From: Pseudomonadota bacterium
Lineage (GTDB): Bacteria > Pseudomonadota > Gammaproteobacteria > Burkholderiales > Burkholderiaceae_B
DNA length: 64,000 nt
Assembly (NCBI GenBank): GCA_023423975.1
Contig: JAFAEO010000073.1
Coordinates: 310,001 to 374,000 of the forward strand
Direction of reading: 5' to 3'
Position numbers and translations under genes: made by a program. Below, piece by piece: positions 17,742 through 25,658 of the stretch (positions within the stretch are counted from its first letter, which is position 1; every line of letters begins with the position of its first letter). Below the pieces are notes generated by a model. The model had not been told where the DNA came from and did no database searches. It saw only the letters and a program-made list of their open reading frames with translations.

Positions 17742-18908
17742 ATGAGCGATTTCGTTTCTTCAGTGGCCACGGCAAGGCGTATCGTCGTCAAAGTGGGCTC
17801 ATCCCTGCTTACCAACAATGGTCAGGGTCTGGACCCGCAGGCCATCGGAGAATGGTCATCGCAAATCGCCACCCTGTGTCGCCAGAACAAGCAAGTGATT
17901 CTGGTGTCCAGCGGCGCCATTGCCGAAGGTATGGCGCGCCTGAAGTGGAAAACCCGTCCCAAGGCCATGAGCGAGCTGCAGGCGGCCGCTGCGGTGGGCC
18001 AGATGGGTCTGATCCAGGCCTATGAGTCGGCTTTCGCTGCGCACAACATGCGCGCGGCGCAAATCCTGCTGACCCACGAAGATTTGACCGATCGCCTGCG
18101 CTATCTGAATGCGCGCTCGACCATCTTTAAACTGCTCGAACTGGGTGTGATTCCGATCGTCAATGAAAACGATACGGTGGTCACGGACGAAATCCGCCTG
18201 GGGGACAACGACACGCTGGGCGCCGTGGTTAGCAATCTGATCGAAGCGGACGCGCTGATCATTCTGACAGACCAGCGCGGGCTATATGACAGCGACCCGC
18301 GTAACAACCCCGACGCCCGCTTTATCCATCTGGCCACAGCCGGTGATCCGGCGTTGCAGAAAATGGCCGGAGGCGCCGGCAGCCACATCGGCACTGGCGG
18401 CATGCTGACCAAGGTACTGGCGGCACAACGCGCCGCCAGTAGCGGCGCCACCACCATTATCGCGTCCGGCCGCGAGGAGCGCGTACTGGAGCGTCTGGGC
18501 CAGGGCGAAGCCATTGGCACTGAGTTGCGCGCCTCGCCGTCTTTGCGCTCTGCACGCAAGCAATGGATGGCCGACCATTTGCGCCTGCCCGGCAAGCTGG
18601 TGCTGGACGAAGGTGCCTGCAAAGCGCTGGTCGAGCAGGGTAAAAGCCTGCTGGCTGTTGGCGTGAGCGATGTCGTCGGTGAATTTGAACGCGGCGATGT
18701 CGTGGCCTGCACCGACCAGCAGCATCGGGAGATCGCCCGCGGACTGACCAATTACTCTTCGGCCGAGACCCGCCGGATCATGCGGCACCCGACCCACGAA
18801 ATCGAAAGCATTCTTGGCAATTGCCGCGACGAAGAACTGATCCACCGTAATAACATGGTGCTCGTTCACCTGCCGCACAGTGCCACATCCGACGCTTCCC
18901 AAATTTAA
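17742..18908 (+). CDS. proB: Glutamate 5-kinase
   Basis: Phosphorylates glutamate in the first step of proline synthesis. The protein has 388 residues: an amino-acid kinase domain (about 1-260) with RRIVVKVGSSLLTN, VSSGAIAEG, NENDTV and GTGGMLTK, followed by a C-terminal PUA domain (about 290-370; GKLVLDEGACKAL and SLLAVGVSDVVGEFERGDVV). The PUA domain marks the E. coli-type long form. proA is not adjacent in the visible window. Confidence 0.97.
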   Translation: MSDFVSSVATARRIVVKVGSSLLTNNGQGLDPQAIGEWSSQIATLCRQNKQVILVSSGAIAEGMARLKWKTRPKAMSELQAAAAVGQMGLIQAYESAFAAHNMRAAQILLTHEDLTDRLRYLNARSTIFKLLELGVIPIVNENDTVVTDEIRLGDNDTLGAVVSNLIEADALIILTDQRGLYDSDPRNNPDARFIHLATAGDPALQKMAGGAGSHIGTGGMLTKVLAAQRAASSGATTIIASGREERVLERLGQGEAIGTELRASPSLRSARKQWMADHLRLPGKLVLDEGACKALVEQGKSLLAVGVSDVVGEFERGDVVACTDQQHREIARGLTNYSSAETRRIMRHPTHEIESILGNCRDEELIHRNNMVLVHLPHSATSDASQI

Positions 18909-19420
18909 AGGCGGGCTGCAACAATGCCTGGATACCAGCAGATAACGGCCAGCGCCAAAAGCAATGGCCTTGGCTCATCAAACGCACTCAAAGACATTTG
19001 GTGCCACATAGCTACCATATCCGGACACCCTGCCTGGCCGGGAAATATTGCGCAGCGCACACTATCCGGGGGATTTTGTCCAATGGCAACGGCTCCGCTT
19101 GCCTGCGCGCCGGTAAGGCACAACTGCCGCCAGAAAATTCATATTCCGATACCGATCTTAGTGTCCTATTACTGACCTGATATGACTGACGTTATATCAT
19201 TGATGTGATATCGCATATTTGATACCAAGAAAGTGATTAGCCTTTGACGATAGATCGAATAAATGTGAATTTGATGCTTTCGTCACGGCCAAATATAAAG
19301 AAAAGAAAATTTTCGATGAAAAATTCGTCAAAAAGTGATAATTGTTAAAGCAAACTGTGGAAACCCGGCTATTATTGAAAACTGTTATTTACCACTTGTA
19401 ACATTTTTGGTCTCTCTGAT
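18909..19420. other. AT-rich intergenic region upstream of the XRE regulator
   Basis: 512 bases without a supportable gene. The left half has ordinary composition and a few chance frames. The right half (from about 19150) is strongly AT-rich and holds repeated TGATAT half-sites at 19178-19225, described separately, and runs of A and T just before the regulator gene. It may contain the regulator's promoter and operator. Confidence 0.55.
19178..19225. promoter_or_regulatory. Repeated TGATAT half-sites, candidate operator
   Basis: TGATAT at 19178-19183, its exact complement ATATCA at 19194-19199, TGATAT again at 19206-19211 and TGATAC at 19220-19225. The middle pair forms a perfect inverted repeat with a six-base spacer. 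Such clustered half-sites about 200 bases before a helix-turn-helix gene suggest an autoregulatory operator; this is inference. Confidence 0.4.
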
Positions 19421-19846
19421 ATGGCTACTCGAAAACATTATGAAACCTTGCCGGACCTGCGCGCAGCGGCAAAACTGGACACCTTTGCCGAGCGGCTGCA
19501 CTTTCTTCGCAAAATTCATCATGGCATGAATCAAAACGAACTGGCGCTGGAACTCGGTGTGTCTCAAAGCACGATTGCCAATTATGAAATGGGTAACCGT
19601 AAAGTCAGCCCATCCGCGCAAATTGTCAGCCGGCTGGCTGTATTCTTTGGCGTCAATTCCGATTGGCTGATCAACGGCACACTGCCCATTCTTCCGGAAA
19701 AAAGTTTCGTTCCTCCGGAAGTGGCCGCCCGCGACGCCTTATTCAAGTCACTGACACAAAAGGAAACGGCTGCGCTTATTGCCCTTACCGGCAAACAGCG
19801 CAAAGAGCTAACGGCGCAAATCAAGTCATACCTGAAAAATGCCTGA
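19421..19846 (+). CDS. XRE-family helix-turn-helix regulator
   Basis: A 141-residue DNA-binding protein. The Cro/C1-type HTH lies at about residues 25-85: RLHFLRKIHHGMNQNELALELGVSQSTIANYEMGNR, followed by the VSRLAVFFGVNSDWLINGT packing segment. The C-terminal 45 residues are short and helical with no recognisable sensor domain (KETAALIALTGKQRKEL). No phage or toxin gene is adjacent, so it may be a stand-alone chromosomal regulator. The long AT-rich upstream region is unlike its neighbours. The target is unknown. Confidence 0.85.
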   Translation: MATRKHYETLPDLRAAAKLDTFAERLHFLRKIHHGMNQNELALELGVSQSTIANYEMGNRKVSPSAQIVSRLAVFFGVNSDWLINGTLPILPEKSFVPPEVAARDALFKSLTQKETAALIALTGKQRKELTAQIKSYLKNA

Positions 19847-19881
19847 TCAGCCCGGCTGATGCCCTTGGTGTCATGTGCCAG

Positions 19882-19923
19882 CAAAAAAAAGCCGTGTGCA
19901 TCATACATTGCACACGGCTTTTT
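19882..19923. terminator. Bidirectional intrinsic terminator
   Basis: GCCGTGTGCA (19891-19900) and TGCACACGGC (19909-19918) form a perfect 10-base stem with an eight-base loop. It is flanked by eight A residues on the left and TTTTT on the right, so it can stop transcripts of the XRE gene (+) and of cysI (-). Confidence 0.9.
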
Positions 19924-20038
19924 CCGTTTTTGCGAGGATCAAATGTCTTAGCCCCCAGCCTGCCCCGATACGCCTACCCGCAGGATCAATCGTCATCGAT
20001 CACGAAATTGCGACCTGAGCTGGCGGACATCCTCGTTA

Positions 20039-21784
20039 TTAAACGATTGCTGCAACGTCGGGCACCTTGCTCGCATCATGAAAGTCTACTGACGGGTTCA
20101 CCACCGGCTTGATAAAACCGGTGCGAACCAGAAAGTCGCCAAAACCTTCCTGATCCTGCCGTCCGGCAGCCCAATGACCAATCTGCTCATCCAGGATGTC
20201 CAGAATCTGTTCTTCGGTAATATTTTCCTTGTACAGTCTTGGAATACGAGTTCCCACGCGATTGCCGCCCAGGTGCAGGTTATAGCGCCCGACCGCTTTG
20301 CCGACCAGCCCCACCTCGGCAAGCATGGCTCTGCCGCAACCATTCGGACAGCCCGTCACGCGTGTGACAATAAAGTCATCCTGCAAACCATGCCGCGCCA
20401 TGATGGCATCCATCTTGTCAATAAAAGACGGCAGAAAGCGTTCAGCTTCGGCCATGGCCAGCGGACAGGTGGGCAAGGCCACACAAGCCATGGAATTTTC
20501 CCGCTGCAAAGTGACGTTATCGTTGATCAAACCATGGTCGCGCGCCAGTTTTTCTATTGCATCCTTGTCTGCCGCATCCACGTTGGCCACGATCAGATTC
20601 TGGTTCGCCGTCAGACGAAAATCACCTTTGTGAATTTTCGCGATCTCACGCAAGCCGGATTTCAGCGGCCGGCCAGGATAGTCCAGCACGCGTCCATTTT
20701 CAATGAACAACGTCAGGTGCCATTTTTTATCAATGCCGTGAACCCAGCCGATCCGGTCCCCTCTGTCGGTAAATTCGTAGGGGCGGATCGGCTCAAAGGC
20801 AAAGCCCATGCGTTGTTCCACTTGCTCCTTGAACGCCTCCAGACCCACGCGCAAAATCGTGTAGCGAGTTTTGGCCGCTTTCCTGTCGCTGCGATTACCC
20901 AGGTCGCGTTGCGCCATCACCACTGCTGCTGCAGTGTCCAGCGTTTTGTCCAGGGGAATGAAACCGAATTCATACGCCGTGGTGGGAAACGTCGCGGTGT
21001 TGCCGTGCTCCATGGACAGACCACCACCGATCAGCACATTGAAGCCAATCAGCTTGCCCGCCTGTTCTATCGCAACAAAATTCAGATCATTGGCATGCAG
21101 GTCCACATCGTTCTGCGGCGGTATGATTACGGTGGTTTTGAATTTGCGAGGCAGATAGCTTTTGCCCAGGATCGGCTCCAGTGTATCGGTATCAGTGCTT
21201 TGCACTTTTTCACCATCCAGCCAGATTTCCGCGTAAGCCTGGGTCTTGGGCAGCAGATGCTCGGAAATTTTCTTGGCCCATTCCCAGGCTTGTACATGCA
21301 GCTCAGACTCTACCGGATTGGACGTGCACAACACATTGCGATTGACGTCACCTGCCGTGGCGATTGAATCCAGGCCCAATTGATGCAGCCATCGGTGTAC
21401 CGAGCGAATGTTCTGCTTTAACACGCCGTGATACTGAAAGGTCTGACGATTGGTAATGCGAATGCTGCCATACATTGTATGGCTGGCGGCAAACTCGTCA
21501 ATCCCCAGCCACTGGGCTGGTGTAATAACACCGCCGGGCATCCGGCAACGCAGCATCACATTTTTCAGCGGTTCCAGTTTCTGCTCTACGCGTTCGGCGC
21601 GAATATCACGATCGTCCTGCTCATACATGCCGTGAAAGCGGATCAGATTGAAATTATCGCCACGAAAGCCGCCGCTCAACGGATCCTGGAGATCCTCGAC
21701 GATGGTGCCGCGCAGGTATTTGCTGTTGCTTTTCAGACGTTCGTTATCCGACAGTTTGCCTGCCGGTGCTTTGATGTCACTCAT
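20039..21784 (-). CDS. cysI: Sulfite reductase (NADPH) hemoprotein beta subunit
   Basis: Reduces sulfite to sulfide by six electrons using a coupled siroheme and [4Fe-4S] cluster. The protein has 581 residues. The cluster ligands are in CVALPTCPLAMAEAER and VTGCPNGCGRAML. Sulfite-binding basic residues occur in RLTANQNLIV-type repeats. GAGG seven bases before the ATG at 21784 decides the start over the ATG at 21790. It lies nine bases after cysJ. Siroheme is expected from the divergent cysG. Confidence 0.97.
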   Translation of the reverse strand: MSDIKAPAGKLSDNERLKSNSKYLRGTIVEDLQDPLSGGFRGDNFNLIRFHGMYEQDDRDIRAERVEQKLEPLKNVMLRCRMPGGVITPAQWLGIDEFAASHTMYGSIRITNRQTFQYHGVLKQNIRSVHRWLHQLGLDSIATAGDVNRNVLCTSNPVESELHVQAWEWAKKISEHLLPKTQAYAEIWLDGEKVQSTDTDTLEPILGKSYLPRKFKTTVIIPPQNDVDLHANDLNFVAIEQAGKLIGFNVLIGGGLSMEHGNTATFPTTAYEFGFIPLDKTLDTAAAVVMAQRDLGNRSDRKAAKTRYTILRVGLEAFKEQVEQRMGFAFEPIRPYEFTDRGDRIGWVHGIDKKWHLTLFIENGRVLDYPGRPLKSGLREIAKIHKGDFRLTANQNLIVANVDAADKDAIEKLARDHGLINDNVTLQRENSMACVALPTCPLAMAEAERFLPSFIDKMDAIMARHGLQDDFIVTRVTGCPNGCGRAMLAEVGLVGKAVGRYNLHLGGNRVGTRIPRLYKENITEEQILDILDEQIGHWAAGRQDQEGFGDFLVRTGFIKPVVNPSVDFHDASKVPDVAAIV

Positions 21785-21793
21785 GATCATTCC

Positions 21794-23626
21794 TCAATAT
21801 ACGTCGCGTTGATAGCGGTGCGACTCGCGCAACTCATCCAGATAGGCATCGGCATCATCAACACTGAGCCCACCCTCGCTGGCGATCACCTCAAGCAAGG
21901 CCGCCTCAACGTCTTTGGCCATACGACTGGCGTCACCACACACATAAAGATGCGCGCCCTTCTGTAGCCACTGCCACAGCTGCGTGCCTTCCTGCAGCAA
22001 CTTGTGCTGGACGTAAATTTTTTCCTGCTGATCGCGCGACCATGCAAAGCTGTAGCGTGACAAACGTTCCGATTTGGCAAGCTGCTGCCATTCGAGCTGG
22101 TATAGAAAATCATCCTTGAAAGACTGGTTGCCAAATATGAGCCAGTTGGCGCCTTCCTGGTCTTCGGCATCGCGTTTCTGCAGAAAGGCGCGAAACGGTG
22201 CGATGCCGGTGCCGGCCCCAATCATGATAATGGGCGTTTGTGCGTCCTGGGGCAAGCGAAAGTGCGCAGATGGTTCGATAAAAATATCCACTTCATCGCC
22301 TGCTTCCAGACGGCGATTCAGGTAACCGGAAGCCCCGCCCTGATACTGTATCGTATCCTGCTCATACTCCACCAGGGCTACGGTGATATGCACTTCGCCC
22401 CCCACTTCTTCCTGAGCCGAAGCAATGGAATACAGGCGCGGCGTAAGCGGGCGCAGCAAATCGCATAATTGCTGCGCTGTGAGCACCTGCGACACCTTTC
22501 TGAGCACCACATCTATAGGCGTATCGGCGATGTAGTCCTGCAGGGCCTTGTTGTCGGCGACCAGCTCAAGCAGACTTGGATCCTGGGTAATCTGTGCATA
22601 TCCCTTCACAAAGGCCGGTGTATTCTGAGTAATTTCCAGATGATGAATCAGCGCATAGCGAATGCCCACCTGGGTTTTGCCGTCGGAAAGCGTCACATTG
22701 GCGGCACCATCGACGCCGGTCGAGGACAAAATGGAATCGGCCAGCGCCGGATCATTGCGAAACCAGACACCCAGCGCATCGCCAGGTTGGTAACGTATAC
22801 CGGAGTCACCCAGATCAAATTCCAAATGTCGTACATCCTTGAGTGAATCACGACTGGTGATTTTCTGGTTGGTCAGAATGGTGGCGGTATACGGTTTTTC
22901 GCGCGTATAAATTTGCGCATGTACCTGCGGTTCATTGACCAGGGCACTGACACTACCGGGGGTCGATGCGACAGCCGTATTGCGGCTTTCATGTTCGATC
23001 AGCCAGGCGACTGTTTTTTCAACCCACTGATCAGCCGTTGCCTGGTAGTCCAGGTCGCAATCTACACGCTCAAACAGACGCTGTGCGCCCAATTGTTCCA
23101 GACGCGAATCGAAGTCCTTGCCCGCCTGGCAATAATCCGGATATGAACTGTCGCCCAGCCCCAGCACTGCAAACTGCAGGGACTTGACCTCGGGTGGCTT
23201 CTTGCCGAACAGGGCCTTGTGCAATGTCAGCGCTTCTTCTGGCGGCTCGCCGTCGCCCTGGGTCGAGGCGACAATCAGGACAAGCCGCTCTGAAGCGAGC
23301 TGCCGGCTCTTGTAATCACCCGCATTTTTCAGTACCGATGCCACCCCGGCTGTTTTCAGTTTATCCTGCAACGACTGGGCCACCCGACGGGCATTGCCGG
23401 TCTGGGATGCCGATAGTATCAGCACCGGACTGGCCTGTTCCGGCGTGCCGGGCTCTGCTGCCGTGCCTGCGGTCATTGCGCCAGGCACATCCATTTGCTG
23501 GCTGCGTGCCCATAGATAGCCGGACAGCCATGCTGTCTGCAAAGGATTCAACCCCGAAAGGTTTTTCTGCAATTCAGATAGCGTATCCGAATTGATCGGC
23601 AACCCCGATAGTGGTGGATAACTCAT
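21794..23626 (-). CDS. cysJ: Sulfite reductase (NADPH) flavoprotein alpha subunit
   Basis: Passes electrons from NADPH through FAD and FMN to CysI. The protein has 610 residues: an N-terminal segment, a flavodoxin-like FMN domain (about 65-205; ASQTGNARRVAQ, ASTQGDGEPPEEA, LGLGDSSYPDYC), an FAD domain (RLYSIAS), and an NADPH domain (GAGTGIAPFRAFLQ, YVCGDASRMAKDVEAAL, ending RYQRDVY). An AGGGA 11 bases upstream supports the start at 23626 rather than 23653. It forms an operon with cysI. Confidence 0.97.
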   Translation of the reverse strand: MSYPPLSGLPINSDTLSELQKNLSGLNPLQTAWLSGYLWARSQQMDVPGAMTAGTAAEPGTPEQASPVLILSASQTGNARRVAQSLQDKLKTAGVASVLKNAGDYKSRQLASERLVLIVASTQGDGEPPEEALTLHKALFGKKPPEVKSLQFAVLGLGDSSYPDYCQAGKDFDSRLEQLGAQRLFERVDCDLDYQATADQWVEKTVAWLIEHESRNTAVASTPGSVSALVNEPQVHAQIYTREKPYTATILTNQKITSRDSLKDVRHLEFDLGDSGIRYQPGDALGVWFRNDPALADSILSSTGVDGAANVTLSDGKTQVGIRYALIHHLEITQNTPAFVKGYAQITQDPSLLELVADNKALQDYIADTPIDVVLRKVSQVLTAQQLCDLLRPLTPRLYSIASAQEEVGGEVHITVALVEYEQDTIQYQGGASGYLNRRLEAGDEVDIFIEPSAHFRLPQDAQTPIIMIGAGTGIAPFRAFLQKRDAEDQEGANWLIFGNQSFKDDFLYQLEWQQLAKSERLSRYSFAWSRDQQEKIYVQHKLLQEGTQLWQWLQKGAHLYVCGDASRMAKDVEAALLEVIASEGGLSVDDADAYLDELRESHRYQRDVY

Positions 23627-23967
23627 TTGTCTGATTTCCCTGCTTACGGACAATACTCACCCGGTACAAGATGGTCATCAGACCCGTGCCCTGGGCGGCT
23701 TGTCGCTCATTGTTTACTATTTATATGGACGAATTACTATTTATACGGGTTTCATCCTAGCAACGATTGCGCAATGCACGAACAACAGATATGTCATTTC
23801 AACATTACCTCTATCTATATAAGCCCACCACGTATGTGATACCTTCTTATTACTGAAAGATCTAAGCTACAAGCAGATATATATTTTTCGATTATTTGTA
23901 AAAACACTACGATTACAACTGGAATAACCATATAACCGCCCTTCTTTCATATTTGGCCCGAAACACA
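23627..23967. other. Divergent cysJ / cysG intergenic region
   Basis: 341 AT-rich bases between the two divergent siroheme and sulfite genes; no gene is supportable. An exact 12-base direct repeat TTACTATTTATA occurs at 23714-23725 and 23734-23745, a 20-base period that places both copies on the same DNA face. The region should contain both promoters. A CysB-type LysR activator would be expected in other bacteria, but I cannot identify its loose site by eye. Confidence 0.55.
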
Positions 23968-25383
23968 ATGCAGACCTTTCCCTTATTTGCCAATCTCGCA
24001 GGACGCCCCGTACTGGTGATTGGCGGTGGCACAGTGGCCGAACGCAAGGCTCACGCCCTGCTTGATGCCGGTGCCCTGGTACACCTGGCGGCCCCCGACC
24101 TGACACCACAACTGAAATTATGGGCTGAACAGGGAAAAGTGCTGGTGCGCGGGCAACAGTTCGAAGCCCACTGGCTTGATGAGGTATTCCTGGTTGTGGC
24201 GGCTACCGACGATGCTGTAGTCAACCAGACCGTCTCGGATGCCGCCGAAGCGCGTAAAAAGCTGGTCAACGTCGTGGACAATCCGGAACTGTGTTCATAT
24301 ATCGTTCCTTCGATCATCGACCGTTCGCCGGTGCAAATTGCCATTAGCAGTAACGGCACTGCGCCAGTGCTTATCCGACAATTGCGCCAGCAACTGGAAA
24401 CCCTGATTCCCCAGCAGTTCGGCACGATGGCCGAGATTGCCGGACGCTGGCGTGGCAAGGTTAAGCAACAACTCGGCTCGCTTACGCAACGGCGACGCTT
24501 CTGGGAAATGCTGTTCAGCAGTCGCTTTGCCGATGCTGCACAGTCGGGCGACACCGCAGGCGCCGAGGCGTTGCTGCAGGCGCAACTGGCTAGCGGCGTG
24601 CCGCAACAGGGCGACGTCACGCTGGTGGGCGCTGGCCCGGGCGACCCCGGCTTGCTTACCCTGAACGCCCTGCAGGCTATCCAACAGGCCGATATTGTCT
24701 TTCATGACGCACTGATTTCAGATGAAATCATGGCACTGATCCGTCGCGATGCCGAGCGGGTACCGGTTGGCAAGCGTGGCGGCCATCATTCAGTACCACA
24801 GGATCAGATCAATGCGCTGTTGATCAGCCACGCCAGAAAAGGCCTGCGCGTGGTGCGGCTCAAGGGCGGTGATCCCTTTATTTTCGGACGCGGCGGCGAA
24901 GAAATGCAGGCAGTCACGGCTCAGGGGATTGCCTGTCGGGTGGTCCCGGGTATCACTGCCGCACTGGGTGCCTCTGCCTATGCCGGCATCCCGCTGACTC
25001 ATCGCGACCATTCGCAATCAGTTCTATTTGTTACCGGCCACACCTGTCGCAACGACAATGCGATTGACTGGGATACCCTGGCTCGGCCGCGCCAGACCAT
25101 TGTGGTCTACATGGGGACTGTCAATGCGGCAAGAATTACCCACGAACTGACGCAACGCGGCCGCCCCGCCGACACACCGGTTGCCGTGGTCAGCCATGCC
25201 ACACGTCCTTCACAAAAAGTATACTCTGGCACATTGGCCGATTTGAATGACCTGGCCTCGCAGGCTGCAGCGCCGGCACTGTTCATCATTGGCGAAGTCG
25301 CTGCAGTACAGCATGAGTCCCGGTCTGGTGGTGTAAACAGCGTGACTAACGACATAAATACGGCGACTGCAAGCGCCAACTGA
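23968..25383 (+). CDS. cysG: Siroheme synthase, trifunctional
   Basis: Makes siroheme from uroporphyrinogen III. The protein has 471 residues: an N-terminal precorrin-2 dehydrogenase/ferrochelatase half (about 1-200; LVIGGGTVAERKA, VVAATDD, IAISSNGTAPVL) and a C-terminal methyltransferase half (from about 212; VGAGPGDPGLLTLNA, GKRGGHHSVPQ, RLKGGDPFIFGRGGEE, GITAALG). The frame is open to 23953, but MQTFPLFANLAGRPVLVIGG is the family start. It is divergent from cysJI, which needs siroheme. A second methyltransferase for nitrate assimilation is at 29.1 kb. Confidence 0.96.
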   Translation: MQTFPLFANLAGRPVLVIGGGTVAERKAHALLDAGALVHLAAPDLTPQLKLWAEQGKVLVRGQQFEAHWLDEVFLVVAATDDAVVNQTVSDAAEARKKLVNVVDNPELCSYIVPSIIDRSPVQIAISSNGTAPVLIRQLRQQLETLIPQQFGTMAEIAGRWRGKVKQQLGSLTQRRRFWEMLFSSRFADAAQSGDTAGAEALLQAQLASGVPQQGDVTLVGAGPGDPGLLTLNALQAIQQADIVFHDALISDEIMALIRRDAERVPVGKRGGHHSVPQDQINALLISHARKGLRVVRLKGGDPFIFGRGGEEMQAVTAQGIACRVVPGITAALGASAYAGIPLTHRDHSQSVLFVTGHTCRNDNAIDWDTLARPRQTIVVYMGTVNAARITHELTQRGRPADTPVAVVSHATRPSQKVYSGTLADLNDLASQAAAPALFIIGEVAAVQHESRSGGVNSVTNDINTATASAN

Positions 25384-25482
25384 ACATGTTGCATAGCAAC
25401 AGCACACAAGACACGTGCCGGTGCCGCTTGCCCGGCAGCACAGGTCAATTGCTTGCGTAATTGCTGGATCCATCGGATTTAC

Positions 25483-25511
25483 TTGTCTGGATCCGCATAA
25501 GCTCCTATACT
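25483..25511 (+). promoter_or_regulatory. Candidate promoter of thiC
   Basis: TTGTCT (25483-25488), a 17-base spacer and TATACT (25506-25511). Transcription would begin near 25518, just at the 5' edge of the TPP riboswitch. Confidence 0.5.
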
Positions 25512-25600
25512 TCCCAGTTCAAGCAGGGGTACTGCGCCTTTGGCGTGGTTGAGAGAGTCCCTTTGTACCAGTACGGATAATGCCGATGCTGGGAGATCAT
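25512..25600 (+). promoter_or_regulatory. TPP riboswitch (THI element) upstream of thiC
   Basis: The conserved blocks are in order: GGGGTAC, then TTGAGAGAG for the usual CTGAGA, then CCCTTTGTACCAG, GGATAATGCCG and CTGGGAG. CGG/CCG closes the hairpin that holds ATAATG. The ACCTGATC block of the consensus is changed to ACCAGTAC. It sits about 60 bases before thiC, whose product feeds thiamine synthesis, the classical target. No clear terminator lies between it and the start codon, so control at translation is likely. Confidence 0.85.
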
Positions 25601-25658
25601 TCGTCTACACGAAGGCTGTCCCGTATTCGGCTCCAATTTCAATTGTTTTGGAGCAAAC

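Noticed and set aside
20174..21367. Plus-strand frame of 397 codons opposite cysI
   Set aside because: Antisense to cysI; no domain and no initiation signals.
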